A stretch of DNA of 64,000 nt. Source: Polynucleobacter sp. MG-6-Vaara-E2 (GTDB lineage Bacteria; Pseudomonadota; Gammaproteobacteria; Burkholderiales; Burkholderiaceae). Position numbers and translations under genes: made by a program. Of this stretch, positions 1 through 11,151 are shown in pieces. The stretch spans positions 1,240,001 through 1,304,000 of the forward strand of contig NZ_CP061303.1 in NCBI RefSeq assembly GCF_018687695.1, read 5' to 3'. Each line of letters opens with the position of its first letter. The stretch's first letter is position 1. Under the pieces are notes generated by a model that was given only the letters and a program-made list of their open reading frames with translations, was not told the DNA's origin and searched no databases.

Positions 1-1689
1 AATCACACCATGCTCAGCAAGGTACTTCGTGACGATGCTCGCAGGAATACCCATAGAACCAAAGTTACCTTCGATATCTAAACCAGGCGTTACAACGGTA
101 GCCTTAATGGGGTCGAGCATGTTAAAGCCCTTGGCAAGTTTGCCAAAGTCATGCCAATTTGCATTGGGTTCCAACACCCAATCAGAGCGCTCACCAATAC
201 CCTCTTCTGCCAGATGATCTGGGCCCCAGACCTTAAACCACCAGTCGGCACCAAACTTATCATCAACTTCACGCATCGCACGACGGAAGTCCATTGCTTC
301 TGCAATCGATTCTTCAACCAAGGTAGTACCACCAGGAGATTCCATCATGGCTGCGGAAACGTCACATGACGCAATGATGGCGTACTGTGGACTAGTGGAG
401 GTGTGCATTAAATAGGCTTCATTAAAGCAATCGCGATCTAACTTCGTATCTTCTGCGTCCTGCACCAAGACTTGAGAAGCTTGCGACAAACCTGCCAATA
501 ACTTATGAGTAGATTGAGTTGCAAACATCAAACTCTTCTTAGTGCGCTTACGATCGGATCCAATCGCATGCATATCCTTGTAGAAGGGATGGAAAGCGGC
601 ATGTGGCAACCAAGCTTCGTCAAAGTGCAATGAGTCCACTTTGCCGTCGAGCATCTCTTTGATCATCTCAACGTTATACACAATGCCGTCATAAGTACTT
701 TGCGTCAGCGTCATCACGCGTGGCACGACGTTTTTATTCTTAATGAAGGGGTTGGCATCAATTTTCTTCTTGATGTTCGCCCACTCAAACTCTTCTTTTG
801 GAATTGGGCCAATAATGCCCAGATGATTACGGGTTGGCATTAAGAAAATTGGGATCGCGCCCATCATGGTGATGGAATGAATCACGGATTTATGGCAGTT
901 ACGGTCAACCAGCACAACATCACCAGGCGCAACGGTTGAATGCCACACAATCTTATTAGAAGTAGATGTGCCATTGGTGACAAAGAACAAATGGTCAGCA
1001 TTAAAGATACGGGCGGCATTGCGCTCGCTCTGCAGGACTGGGCCTGTATGGTCAAGTAGCTGACCCAACTCTTCAACCGCATTACAAACGTCTGCGCGCA
1101 ACATGTTTTCACCAAAGAACTGGTGGAACATACGGCCTACAGGACTCTTTAAGAAAGCCACGCCACCAGAGTGACCAGGGCAGTGCCAAGAGTATGAACC
1201 TTCAGAAGCGTAATTAGTTAAGGCACGGAAGAATGGTGGCGCTAATGAATCAAGGTAGACCTTCGCTTCACGAATAATATGCCGCGCCACGAATTCTGGG
1301 GTGTCTTCATTCATGTGAATGAAGCCATGCAACTCACGCAAGATATCGTTAGGCATATGGCGCGATGTCCGTGTCTCACCATACAAAAAGATTGGAATAT
1401 CTTCATTGCGCTTACGCACTTCAGTAATGAAAGCGCGTAAATTGTTTAAGGCAGGTAAATCATGGTCTTCAGAGTCTGAGACAAACTCTTCATCATCAAT
1501 GGAGACAATAAATGTGGAAGCACGGGATGCTTGTTGCGCAAAAGAAGTCAGGTCACCATAACTGGTTAAACCAATCACTTCCATACCCTCATTCTCGATG
1601 GCCTCTGCAAGGTCACGAATACCAGATCCCGAAATATTTTCGGAACGGAAGTCCTCATCAATAATGATGATTGGGAAACGAAATTTCAT
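1..1689 (-). CDS. Orn/Lys/Arg decarboxylase, C-terminus cut by the window edge
   Basis: PLP-dependent basic amino acid decarboxylase of the large bacterial family (LdcC, AdiA, SpeC), which removes CO2 from lysine, arginine or ornithine to give a polyamine or diamine. About 563 codons are visible, against roughly 710-760 in full-length members, so about 150-190 residues lie beyond the left edge. The N-terminal 120 residues look like the response-regulator-like wing domain. The PLP-binding segment QSTHKLLAGLSQ has its lysine near residue 396. The motif FDEAWLPHAAFHPFY sits just before it. The ATG at 1689 is preceded by AAGGG. The gene follows dcd by 44 bp on the same strand, so the two are probably cotranscribed. 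I cannot tell the preferred substrate from the sequence. Confidence 0.93.
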   Translation of the reverse strand, partial: MKFRFPIIIIDEDFRSENISGSGIRDLAEAIENEGMEVIGLTSYGDLTSFAQQASRASTFIVSIDDEEFVSDSEDHDLPALNNLRAFITEVRKRNEDIPIFLYGETRTSRHMPNDILRELHGFIHMNEDTPEFVARHIIREAKVYLDSLAPPFFRALTNYASEGSYSWHCPGHSGGVAFLKSPVGRMFHQFFGENMLRADVCNAVEELGQLLDHTGPVLQSERNAARIFNADHLFFVTNGTSTSNKIVWHSTVAPGDVVLVDRNCHKSVIHSITMMGAIPIFLMPTRNHLGIIGPIPKEEFEWANIKKKIDANPFIKNKNVVPRVMTLTQSTYDGIVYNVEMIKEMLDGKVDSLHFDEAWLPHAAFHPFYKDMHAIGSDRKRTKKSLMFATQSTHKLLAGLSQASQVLVQDAEDTKLDRDCFNEAYLMHTSTSPQYAIIASCDVSAAMMESPGGTTLVEESIAEAMDFRRAMREVDDKFGADWWFKVWGPDHLAEEGIGERSDWVLEPNANWHDFGKLAKGFNMLDPIKATVVTPGLDIEGNFGSMGIPASIVTKYLAEHGVI

Positions 1690-1733
1690 GACTACCCTTT
1701 AGGTTAGCGAATTTGAATTTGCGCGAGAAATCA

Positions 1734-2300
1734 TTAAGTCTTTGGCAGAGTAACGCCCCGCTGACCTTGATACTTGCCACCGCGATCTTTATAAGATGTG
1801 CCACACACTTCATCACTCTCAAAGAAGAGTACTTGCGCGCATCCCTCGCCTGCATAAATTTTTGCAGGCAATGGGGTCGTATTAGAAAACTCTAAAGTGA
1901 CATAGCCTTCCCACTCTGGTTCAAATGGGGTGACGTTCACGATGATGCCGCAACGTGCATAGGTACTTTTACCAACGCACACTGTCAGCACGCTACGAGG
2001 AATCTTGAAATACTCCACCGTTCTTGCAAGCGCAAATGAGTTTGGAGGAATGATGCAAACATCACCTTTAAAATCTACAAATGATTGCTCATCGAAATTC
2101 TTAGGGTCAACAATTGTGCTGTTGATGTTGGTGAAGATCTTAAATTCGTCTGCGCAGCGAATGTCATAGCCATAACTTGATGTGCCATAACTAACGATTT
2201 TGTTGCCTGCGGCGTCTTGGCGGATTTGCCCAGGTTCAAATGGGCTGATCATGCCTTGCTCGCCCATGCGGCGGATCCAGTGGTCAGATTTAATAGTCAT
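1734..2300 (-). CDS. dcd: dCTP deaminase
   Basis: Deaminates dCTP to dUTP, feeding dTMP synthesis. The protein is 188 residues from MTIKSDHW, the usual length of this trimeric family. The catalytic segment [10 protein letters not shown] and the nucleotide-binding stretch [12 protein letters not shown] are present. An in-frame start at 2336 would add 12 residues. I prefer 2300 because the family normally begins with MSIKSD-like residues and the upstream start would lie only 4 bp from fdhD. It sits between fdhD (41 bp upstream) and the decarboxylase on the same strand. Confidence 0.95.
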   Translation of the reverse strand: MTIKSDHWIRRMGEQGMISPFEPGQIRQDAAGNKIVSYGTSSYGYDIRCADEFKIFTNINSTIVDPKNFDEQSFVDFKGDVCIIPPNSFALARTVEYFKIPRSVLTVCVGKSTYARCGIIVNVTPFEPEWEGYVTLEFSNTTPLPAKIYAGEGCAQVLFFESDEVCGTSYKDRGGKYQGQRGVTLPKT

Positions 2301-2340
2301 GGGCGAATTGTAAAACCTTCGCCCTGACCTACCCAAGAAT

Positions 2341-3192
2341 TTATAGGGATTTTTGGGTAAAAACCACCCGGTCCGGGGCGTTGTAGATCTCGAAATGTTT
2401 ACCCGAGCAACGGGAGAGAATGGTGAGATTGGTTTTGCGCGCTAACTCTAGGCCCATGAGGGTGACCCCTGAACGCGTTAGCAAGAAGGGAATGCCCATT
2501 TGAGCGCCCTTGATCACCATTTCTGAGGTGAGGCGACCAGTTGTGAAAAAAACCAAATCTCTGCCGGCTTTATCGGCTAGCCACATCAGCCCGGAAATGG
2601 AGTCGACCGCATTATGGCGCCCTACATCTTCAATAAAGTGGAGTAGTCGTACCCCATGCTCACCCTCGCGCTCAAATACCGCACAAGCATGAACCGAGCC
2701 AGACTTCTTATAAATTGTGTCGTGAACCCGAATATTCTCAACTAAGGCAACAATTGCCTCCTGAGATAACGCCGGCCCATCAGGCAAACGAATCTCAGAC
2801 ATCTCCTCCATCAAGCCGCCAAACATAGTTCCTTGGCCACATCCAGTAGTCACCACACGCTTGCTAGTCAAGGCATCAATATCCACAGTACTGCGACGGG
2901 TCTTCACCGCAGCCGAATCCGTTTCCCAATCGACTTGGATACTCTCGATGTCATCAGGCGACTCAACTAAGCGTTGATTTCGCAGATAACCCAAGACCAA
3001 AGCTTCAGGAGCGCTACCTAAGGTCATCAAGGTAACCACCTCGCGCTTATCCAAGTAGATGGTTAAAGGGCGCTCACCTGGGATGTGAACCAGCTTAGTT
3101 CGGCCCGCCTCATCCAATATCTCTACCTCATGCACCAAAGGCACGGAGGCATTCGACATCTGAATGTTGGGTTTTACTGCCACTGCTGACAT
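2341..3192 (-). CDS. fdhD: Formate dehydrogenase accessory sulfurtransferase FdhD
   Basis: FdhD passes sulfur from a cysteine desulfurase to the molybdenum/bis-MGD cofactor of formate dehydrogenase before the cofactor is inserted. The protein is 283 residues. The family core is visible: [12 protein letters not shown] around residues 112-124, IHACAVF-like [11 protein letters not shown], and [15 protein letters not shown], followed by [12 protein letters not shown] and [10 protein letters not shown]. In E. coli the loop carries a CxxC pair. Here it reads CGQG, so only the first cysteine is kept. No formate dehydrogenase gene lies in this window. The ATG at 3192 is divergent from metG with 141 bp between them. 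Confidence 0.95.
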   Translation of the reverse strand: MSAVAVKPNIQMSNASVPLVHEVEILDEAGRTKLVHIPGERPLTIYLDKREVVTLMTLGSAPEALVLGYLRNQRLVESPDDIESIQVDWETDSAAVKTRRSTVDIDALTSKRVVTTGCGQGTMFGGLMEEMSEIRLPDGPALSQEAIVALVENIRVHDTIYKKSGSVHACAVFEREGEHGVRLLHFIEDVGRHNAVDSISGLMWLADKAGRDLVFFTTGRLTSEMVIKGAQMGIPFLLTRSGVTLMGLELARKTNLTILSRCSGKHFEIYNAPDRVVFTQKSL

Positions 3193-3333
3193 TGGGCGCC
3201 TTCTATTGGGTTCAAACTGAATTTTATCGAGACTAATTGGGAATTAACTTTAACCGCAGACTAAAATTACTGCTCAAACCCGCATAATTGCGAATTAGCC
3301 CCAAATTCAACCCTGTTATTAAAGACCGCTTTC

Positions 3334-5004
3334 ATGAGTAGCTCCCAGCGTCGCCTCCTTGTTACCTCTGCTCTACCCTATGCCAATGGTCAGATCCATA
3401 TCGGCCATTTGGTGGAATACGTACAGACAGATATTTGGGTACGTTTTCAGCGGATGCGTGGTCATGAGGTTCACTATGTAGGCGCCGATGATACGCATGG
3501 CACCCCCATCATGTTGCGCGCCGAAAAAGAAGGTCTTACGCCAAAGGAACTCATTGCCAATGTTTGGAAAGAACATAAGCGTGACTTTGATCAATTTCTA
3601 ATCTCTTTTGATAACTACTACACCACTGATAGTCCAGAGAATGAAAAGTTAGCGCAAAGCATTTATATCAAGCTTCGTGATGCTGGCTTGATTGAAAAGC
3701 GCGCCATTGAGCAAGCTTACGATCCCGTTAAAGAAATGTTCTTACCGGATCGCTTTATCAAAGGTGAATGCCCTAAGTGTGGTGCTAAAGATCAATATGG
3801 TGATAACTGTGAAAAATGCGGCGCTACCTATTCGCCTACTGACCTGAAAAATCCATTCTCGGTTGTGAGCGGTGCAACACCCATCAAGAAAATCTCTGAT
3901 CACTACTTCTTTAAGTTATCTGATCCCCGTTGCGAAGCGTTTTTACGCGAGTGGACTCAAGTCAAAACGCCATTACAACCCGAAGCTCGCAATAAAATGA
4001 AAGAGTGGGTTGGTGAGCCTGGTGAGAGCAAATTAGGTGACTGGGATATCTCCCGCGACGCCCCGTATTTCGGCTTTGAGATCCCGGATGCGCCAGGAAA
4101 ATATTTCTATGTCTGGCTTGACGCTCCTATAGGCTACTATGCCAGCTTCCTAAATTATTGTCAGGCTAAAGGCCTTAATTTTGATGAGTGGGTTAAGCCA
4201 GATACCACTACTGAGCAATACCATTTCATTGGCAAAGATATTCTGTATTTCCATACCCTATTTTGGCCTGCGACTTTGCAATTTGCAGGCTATCGCACAC
4301 CAACCAATGTGTTTGCCCATGGCTTTTTAACAGTTGATGGCGAAAAGATGAGCAAGTCACGTGGCACTTTGATCTCTGCAAATAGTGTGATCGAGTGCGG
4401 CTTCAATCCTGAGTGGTTCCGTTACTACTTTGCTACGAAATTAAACGACAGCATGGAAGACTTAGATCTCAATCTGCAAGATTTTGTTGCTCGTGTGAAT
4501 AGCGATTTACTCGGCAAGTACATCAATATTGCAAGTCGCAGTGCCGGCTTCTTGGTTAAACGTTTTGGTGGTGTTGTTTCTGATGAGGCGATGAATAATC
4601 CACTACTCAAGGAAATCTCAGCGGCCAGCGAAAAAATCGCTGCACTCTATGAGGGTCGTGAATATGCAAAAGCATTGCGCTCGATCATGGAGCTTGCTGA
4701 CAAGATCAATGGCTTCGTCGATGAAAACAAGCCCTGGGAAATTGCCAAAGATCCTGAGCGTGAAGCAGATTTACAACGCGTCTGTAGTGTGACCTTGGAG
4801 GCATTCCGCATGCTCAGCCTGTACCTCAAGCCTGTGATTCCACAGGTAGCTACTGGAGTTGAAGAATTTTTATCCCTTGTCCCGCAATCCTGGTCGGACA
4901 TTAATACCCCGCTTTCTAGCCAGAACCCAATCAAGCCCTATAAGCACCTCATGACCCGGGTGGAAGCCCCTCAAATTGAGGCCTTGCTGGCTGCAAACTT
5001 GTAA
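3334..5004 (+). CDS. metG: Methionyl-tRNA synthetase (short form)
   Basis: Charges tRNA-Met with methionine. The protein is 556 residues. Its HIGH motif is at residues 22-25, the connective-peptide zinc knuckle has two CPKC/CEKC-type pairs near residues 147-162, the KMSKS loop is at 338-342, and an anticodon-binding helical domain follows. The C-terminal tRNA-binding OB-fold that many proteobacterial MetG proteins carry (E. coli 677 residues) is absent, because the ORF ends after LLAANL with an ordinary stop. I see no sign of a downstream fragment of that domain. Divergent from fdhD. Confidence 0.97.
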   Translation: MSSSQRRLLVTSALPYANGQIHIGHLVEYVQTDIWVRFQRMRGHEVHYVGADDTHGTPIMLRAEKEGLTPKELIANVWKEHKRDFDQFLISFDNYYTTDSPENEKLAQSIYIKLRDAGLIEKRAIEQAYDPVKEMFLPDRFIKGECPKCGAKDQYGDNCEKCGATYSPTDLKNPFSVVSGATPIKKISDHYFFKLSDPRCEAFLREWTQVKTPLQPEARNKMKEWVGEPGESKLGDWDISRDAPYFGFEIPDAPGKYFYVWLDAPIGYYASFLNYCQAKGLNFDEWVKPDTTTEQYHFIGKDILYFHTLFWPATLQFAGYRTPTNVFAHGFLTVDGEKMSKSRGTLISANSVIECGFNPEWFRYYFATKLNDSMEDLDLNLQDFVARVNSDLLGKYINIASRSAGFLVKRFGGVVSDEAMNNPLLKEISAASEKIAALYEGREYAKALRSIMELADKINGFVDENKPWEIAKDPEREADLQRVCSVTLEAFRMLSLYLKPVIPQVATGVEEFLSLVPQSWSDINTPLSSQNPIKPYKHLMTRVEAPQIEALLAANL

Positions 5005-5024
5005 AAAGAGGGTGGAAAAGCACC

Positions 5025-5030
5025 TATAAT
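5025..5030 (+). promoter_or_regulatory. Possible -10 box before the DUF3460-scpA-panC operon
   Basis: A perfect TATAAT lies 78 bp upstream of the DUF3460 start and 20 bp after the metG stop. No convincing -35 hexamer sits 16-18 bp upstream (TTGTAA at 4999-5004 is 20 bp away), so this is only a candidate. Confidence 0.35.
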
Positions 5031-5107
5031 GGTGGTCGTATTCCCCAAATAATTTGTGGAATTAAATCTGTAAGTTATTGAATTTATTGAGTTTTTTAGG
5101 AAATACC

Positions 5108-5288
5108 ATGGCAAGATATCAATCTGAATTCACCCAGTTCTTAAATGAACTCAAAACCGAGAAACCGAATCTTGAGGCTGAGCAACAAGCTGGTCGCGCC
5201 CTCCTGTGGGACAAAGAGCCACTGAGTGTTGAAGATCAGCGTCGCGCCAAAGCCGCTAAGTTAAAACAACGCGCTTACGTTTACTCGA

Positions 5289-5296
<8 letters not shown>
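5108..5296 (+). CDS. DUF3460 family small protein
   Basis: A 62-residue protein beginning MARYQSEFTQFL, charged and rich in Glu, Lys and Arg, with the block RALLWDKEPL in the middle. This matches the DUF3460 family, a short protein of unknown function widespread in Burkholderiales. The ATG at 5108 has AGG at 5098-5100 at good spacing, so the longer in-frame start at 5078 is less likely. It overlaps the scpA start by 8 bp and is probably translationally coupled to it. No membrane segment or signal peptide is visible. Confidence 0.85.
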
Positions 5297-7010
<1,714 letters not shown>

Positions 7011-7014
7011 TATC

Positions 7015-7947
7015 CTAAAGGGCGAAGAACTGCCCTACTTGTAGATTTAATTCTTTTGCTAGTTCAGCGCCAGTCAACTTACCCGTTGCTCCCTTAGCCT
7101 TCAGGACTTCAATTTGCCCGCCATGACAAGTCACAAAGAATGAGTCTAGAGTGATCTGAGTAATCTCCCCTGGCTTGCCTTTGACTGCGCCAAAGGTAGC
7201 GGCCACATGCTTGTGGCAATCGTAGATTTGTACTTTTTGCTCGCCAAACTTTGTCCAAGCACCAGGCGCAGGATTGCAAGCGCGAATGAGATTGTAGATT
7301 TGACTAATATGAGTAGCCCAATGAATCTGTGCAGCATTGACATCAAACCAGCCTTCGTAGTTGGCTAGCGATTCATCCTGCACGATTTCTTGATGCTTAC
7401 CAGCTACAACTAAATCAGCAGCCTCCAGTAAAGCCTTTACACCAATCGGGAATAAATGATCAAAGTAGATCTTGCCTAAGGTGTCATTAGGCCCAATCGT
7501 AACTTCTTTCTGCAAAATGACTTCGCCCTCATCCAAACCATCAGATGGACGGAAAATGGTTAAGCCAGTTTTTTCTTCACCCAATGCAATCGCCCAGTTA
7601 ATGGCGCTTGGTCCGCGATACTTTGGAAGTAGTGATGGGTGATATTGAATCGTGCCATGCTTTGGAATTTTGCAAAGCTCTTGTGGGACAAACTGCAATA
7701 CATAAGCCATGACACAGATATCAGCCTGGCTATCGATCATTGCCTGTGCAGCTTCAGGACCCTTGAGGGAAGCAAACTGCAAGGGGGTTAAGCCCCTTGC
7801 TAGCGCAGCCTCTTTAAGGATTTCTGGCTTAGTTGATTTAGGATTATCGGGTGGGCAAAAGACAGCAACGATCTCGTCACCACGATCTAAAAAAGCTTCC
7901 AGAGCAGCCTTGCCAAAATCGGCACTCCCAATCAACGCAACCCGCAT
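7015..7947 (-). CDS. Formyltransferase-fold protein like the N-domain of 10-formyl-THF dehydrogenase
   Basis: A 310-residue member of the Fmt/formyltransferase superfamily. The N-terminal Rossmann-like part (residues 1-190) contains YHPSLLPKYRGPSAINW and SDGLDEGEVILQKE, and an OB-fold-like C-domain follows. Overall wording resembles the hydrolase domain of 10-formyltetrahydrofolate dehydrogenase more than tRNA formyltransferase Fmt. The catalytic His (103) and Asp (139) are present, but the Asn of the classic N-x-H is Gln101. It sits 1 bp downstream of formyl-CoA transferase copy 1 on the same strand. A role in handling formyl groups from formyl-CoA through folate is therefore plausible, but that is inference. 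It should not be annotated as fmt without comparison. Confidence 0.8.
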   Translation of the reverse strand: MRVALIGSADFGKAALEAFLDRGDEIVAVFCPPDNPKSTKPEILKEAALARGLTPLQFASLKGPEAAQAMIDSQADICVMAYVLQFVPQELCKIPKHGTIQYHPSLLPKYRGPSAINWAIALGEEKTGLTIFRPSDGLDEGEVILQKEVTIGPNDTLGKIYFDHLFPIGVKALLEAADLVVAGKHQEIVQDESLANYEGWFDVNAAQIHWATHISQIYNLIRACNPAPGAWTKFGEQKVQIYDCHKHVAATFGAVKGKPGEITQITLDSFFVTCHGGQIEVLKAKGATGKLTGAELAKELNLQVGQFFAL

Positions 7948-7948
7948 C

Positions 7949-9196
7949 TTAGATCACCTTATCGTGACGTAATGCAATCAACTCATCGGTGGAGTAACCC
8001 AACTCACTGAGAATCTCATCTGTATGTTCACCTAATAAAGGTGAACGCGTCACTTCAGTTGGGCTATCAGACATCTTGATTGGGTTACCAACAGTCAAAT
8101 ACTTGCCACGAATTGGATGATCCACTTCTACTACCGTTCCAGTCGCACGGAGTGCTGGCTCTTCGGCAATTTCTTTCATCGACAAAATTGGGCCGCAGGG
8201 GATGTCATATTTATTCAATACATCCATGACTTCAAATTTCGTCATCGTCATGGTCCATTTTTCAATCTCGCCAAAGATCTCCATCAAATGTGGCAAGCGT
8301 GCCATTGGGGATGCAAAACGGACATCAGTAATCCAGTCTTCGCGACCAATCACTTTACATACCGCCTCCCAGACTGGAGCTTGAACGATCACATACATGT
8401 AGGCATTCGGATCAGTTTCCCAACCTTTACATTTCACAATCCAACCAGGTTGACCGCCACCAGAGGCATTGCCAGCACGCGGTACAGCTTCGCCGAACTC
8501 ACCATTTGGGAACTGCGGATATTCTTGCATTAGGCCATTACGCTCTAAGCGCTGCTGGTCGCGCAGCTTCACACGGCACAGGTTCAATACTGCATCTTGC
8601 ATTGCCGCTAATACTTTTTGGCCACGACCAGAGTGCGTGCGTTGATAAAGCGCCGTCACAATACCAAGAGCCAAATGCAAACCAGTTCCGCTATCACCAA
8701 TTTGCGCACCAGTAACCATGGGAGGGCCATCATCAAAACCAGTAGTGGAAGCTGATCCGCCAGCACATTGCGCAACGTTCTCATACACTTTGCAGTCTTC
8801 ATATGGCCCAGGACCAAAACCTTTTACTGAAGCCATGATCATCATTGGGTTCAGCTCTTGAATACGTTCCCAAGAAAAACCCATGCGATCAAGTGCACCA
8901 GGAGCAAAGTTCTCCACCAATACATCGCACTCTTTGATAAGACGCTCGAGAATCTCTTTACCCTTTTGGGTTTTGGTATTCACCGTGATGGAACGCTTGT
9001 TATGGTTCAACATCGTGAAATACAAGCTATCTGCATCTGGAATATCGCGTAGTTGACCACGAGTTGCATCACCTTCGCCTGATTTTTCCACTTTGATCAC
9101 ATCTGCACCAAACCAAGCCAACAACTGCGTACAGGTTGGCCCCGATTGAACGTGCGTAAAGTCGAGGATTTTGACCCCTTCTAGTGCTTTTGCCAT
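7949..9196 (-). CDS. frc: Formyl-CoA:oxalate CoA-transferase, copy 1
   Basis: Class III CoA-transferase that moves CoA from formyl-CoA to oxalate, making oxalyl-CoA for decarboxylation. The protein is 415 residues. Family residues include Gln17 (FTHVQSG), the catalytic Asp168 in [18 protein letters not shown], and a glycine loop at 245-248 that reads SGGG rather than GGGG. The end is [13 protein letters not shown]. It is closely similar to the second copy at 9825-11075 but clearly diverged. It is in an apparent two-gene unit with the formyltransferase-like gene. The substrate could be another acid, because class III transferases are easily over-annotated. Confidence 0.88.
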   Translation of the reverse strand: MAKALEGVKILDFTHVQSGPTCTQLLAWFGADVIKVEKSGEGDATRGQLRDIPDADSLYFTMLNHNKRSITVNTKTQKGKEILERLIKECDVLVENFAPGALDRMGFSWERIQELNPMMIMASVKGFGPGPYEDCKVYENVAQCAGGSASTTGFDDGPPMVTGAQIGDSGTGLHLALGIVTALYQRTHSGRGQKVLAAMQDAVLNLCRVKLRDQQRLERNGLMQEYPQFPNGEFGEAVPRAGNASGGGQPGWIVKCKGWETDPNAYMYVIVQAPVWEAVCKVIGREDWITDVRFASPMARLPHLMEIFGEIEKWTMTMTKFEVMDVLNKYDIPCGPILSMKEIAEEPALRATGTVVEVDHPIRGKYLTVGNPIKMSDSPTEVTRSPLLGEHTDEILSELGYSTDELIALRHDKVI

Positions 9197-9269
9197 GATT
9201 TAAGTCCCAATAAGAATGAAAATTTTGAATTGAGGCAATTTTACCAGCGGGGAATTCTGGAAAATGGCA

Positions 9270-9290
9270 TGTGCCCAATTTTTGGGCACA
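9270..9290. repeat. Inverted repeat upstream of frc copy 1
   Basis: A 9-bp perfect inverted repeat (TGTGCCCAA, loop TTT, TTGGGCACA) lies 73 bp upstream of the frc copy 1 start and 34 bp after the PAS gene stop. There is no T-tract on the minus strand, so it may be an operator or a leader hairpin and not a plain terminator. Confidence 0.5.
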
Positions 9291-9324
9291 AGATGCTACT
9301 AGGCCTTACAGAAACTATATGTGG

Positions 9325-9753
9325 CTAAGCTGTTGGGTCCTCAAGTTCAGAAAGGCGCTTTTTCAGGGCACTTTCCTCGGCAAAACGAGCAGTTTCATCG
9401 CGAATAATCGCCACCACCCCATTTGCTTTGTGATTTTCATTGAACAGCATCCCTACGGTAAAGGCGATAGATAGCATGCTGCCATCTTTATGCTTTGCCG
9501 GCACCTTCAATAATGCAGTGCCATATCGGGTGATGCCGGTCTCCATAGACTTGCTATAGCCCTCGTTATGCCTCTGACGTTGACGCTCAGGAACGATGAG
9601 ATCCAAGGTCTGACCAAGAGCCTCTACTTCTGAGTAACCAAAGATTCTGGTAGCTGCTGGATTCCACAAGACAATTTTTTCATTGGCATCCGAAACAATG
9701 ATGGCATCGCCCACACATTCAAGCAATTCATACAAATCTACATTTGTCTTCAT
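9325..9753 (-). CDS. Stand-alone PAS domain protein
   Basis: A 142-residue protein made almost entirely of one PAS domain (about residues 8-125). Recognisable blocks are LLECVGDAIIVSDANEKIVL, WNPAATRIFGYSEVEALGQ and GVVAIIRDETARFAEE. A short charged helix ends the protein. There is no kinase, GGDEF, HTH or membrane segment, so it cannot signal alone and must act through a partner. It lies between the two frc genes on the same strand, separated from each by a hairpin. This suggests a sensory or accessory role in oxalate metabolism, but no ligand can be assigned. Confidence 0.82.
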   Translation of the reverse strand: MKTNVDLYELLECVGDAIIVSDANEKIVLWNPAATRIFGYSEVEALGQTLDLIVPERQRQRHNEGYSKSMETGITRYGTALLKVPAKHKDGSMLSIAFTVGMLFNENHKANGVVAIIRDETARFAEESALKKRLSELEDPTA

Positions 9754-9771
9754 GTATTCAGTCTATCGAAT

Positions 9772-9798
9772 AAAAAAGGCGCCCACAAGGAGCGCCTT
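9772..9798 (-). terminator. Rho-independent terminator after frc copy 2
   Basis: Read on the minus strand, AAGGCGC and GCGCCTT form a 7-bp GC-rich stem around a 9-nt loop, followed directly by a run of T. It lies between the stop of frc copy 2 and the start of the PAS gene. Confidence 0.8.
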
Positions 9799-9824
9799 CA
9801 AATCAATCCGATGAATTATCGCAA

Positions 9825-11075
9825 TTAAACTGCTTTAGCTGCGTGCAATTTAGCGATGTCATCTTTGCTGTAGCCAAGGTCAGCCAACACTTCATCAGTG
9901 TGCTCACCCAAAACAGGTGATGGCTTGACTTCGATTTCCAAATCAGAGAACTTGATTGGGCTACCGATAGTCAAATACTTGCCACGTACTTTGTGGTCAA
10001 CTTCAACAATCGAACCGCTCTTACGCAAGTCTGGTGATGCAGCCAATTCTTTCATAGAGAGAACTGGAGCGCATGGAATATCGAATTTGCGGAGGATGTC
10101 CACAGCCTCGTATTTAGTCTTGTCTTTGAGCCAGTCTTCAATGGTTGCGAAGATGTCAAAAATCTTATCTTGACGAGCTTCAGCAGTCATGTAAGCAGGA
10201 TCAGTTGCCCACTCTGGTTTGCCTAATGCTTTAGTAATTGGCTCCCAAGCGTGACCTTGAATAGTGAAGTAGATGTATGCGTTTGGATCTGTTTCCCAAC
10301 CCTTACACTTCAACACCCAACCTGGCTGACCGCCACCACCAGCGTTACCGCCACGTGGAACTACGTCAGTGAATGAGCCGTGAGGATACTGTGGGTACTC
10401 TTCCAAGTAGCCAACCTTATCCAAACGTTGTTGATCGCGCAACTTCACGCGGCACAAGTTCAATACAGCGTCTTGCATTGAGCAAGATACTTTTTGACCA
10501 CGGCCAGTTTTTTCACGTTGCATCAATGCAGTCAAAATACCAATTGCCAAGTGCATACCAGTATTTGAGTCACCCAAAGCTGCAGCAGAAACGGTAGGAG
10601 GACCATCCCAGAAGCCTGTAGTAGAAGCAGCACCACCAGCGCACTGAGCTACGTTCTCATACACTTTCAAATCTTCGTATGAGTGGCCATCACTAAAGCC
10701 CTTAACAGATGCCATGATCATTTTTGGGTTTAATTCTTGGATACGCTTCCAAGAAAAGCCCATACGATCTAAAGCGCCTGGACCGAAGTTCTCAACCATC
10801 ACATCAGAAGTCTTGATCATCTTCTCCAATACTTCTTTACCTTCTTGAGTCTTGGTATCGAGTGTCAAAGAGCGCTTGTTACCGTTCAACATCGTGAAGT
10901 ACAAAGCATCTGCGCCTGGAATGTCGCGCAATTGGCTACGAGTTACGTCACCAGCGCCTGGACGCTCAACTTTGATAACGTCAGCGCCGTACCATGCCAG
11001 CAACTGAGTACAAGCAGGACCTGCTTGTACGTGTGTGAAGTCAATAATGCGAATACCGTCTAATGGCTTAGTCAT
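9825..11075 (-). CDS. frc: Formyl-CoA:oxalate CoA-transferase, copy 2
   Basis: Second class III CoA-transferase, 416 residues. It has Gln17 (FTHVQAG), catalytic Asp169 in LGDSNTG, and the complete glycine loop GGGGQ at residues 246-250 that closes over the active site in characterised formyl-CoA transferases. It follows oxc by 76 bp on the same strand and is closed by a strong terminator. The oxc-frc2 pair is therefore the likely core oxalate operon: Frc makes oxalyl-CoA and Oxc decarboxylates it to formyl-CoA, which is recycled. The upstream sequence has an AAGGAG-like site before the ATG at 11075. Confidence 0.93.
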   Translation of the reverse strand: MTKPLDGIRIIDFTHVQAGPACTQLLAWYGADVIKVERPGAGDVTRSQLRDIPGADALYFTMLNGNKRSLTLDTKTQEGKEVLEKMIKTSDVMVENFGPGALDRMGFSWKRIQELNPKMIMASVKGFSDGHSYEDLKVYENVAQCAGGAASTTGFWDGPPTVSAAALGDSNTGMHLAIGILTALMQREKTGRGQKVSCSMQDAVLNLCRVKLRDQQRLDKVGYLEEYPQYPHGSFTDVVPRGGNAGGGGQPGWVLKCKGWETDPNAYIYFTIQGHAWEPITKALGKPEWATDPAYMTAEARQDKIFDIFATIEDWLKDKTKYEAVDILRKFDIPCAPVLSMKELAASPDLRKSGSIVEVDHKVRGKYLTIGSPIKFSDLEIEVKPSPVLGEHTDEVLADLGYSKDDIAKLHAAKAV

Positions 11076-11151
11076 GTTTATTTCTCCTTAAGTCTTTCTT
11101 ATTTGCTGCAAATTTAGTCCAAAAATATTAACTTTTTATTACCAACTACTC

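Noticed and set aside
8117..8533. 138-residue open frame on the plus strand
   Set aside because: It is antisense to the well-supported frc copy 1, with no family-like sequence; judged a shadow frame.
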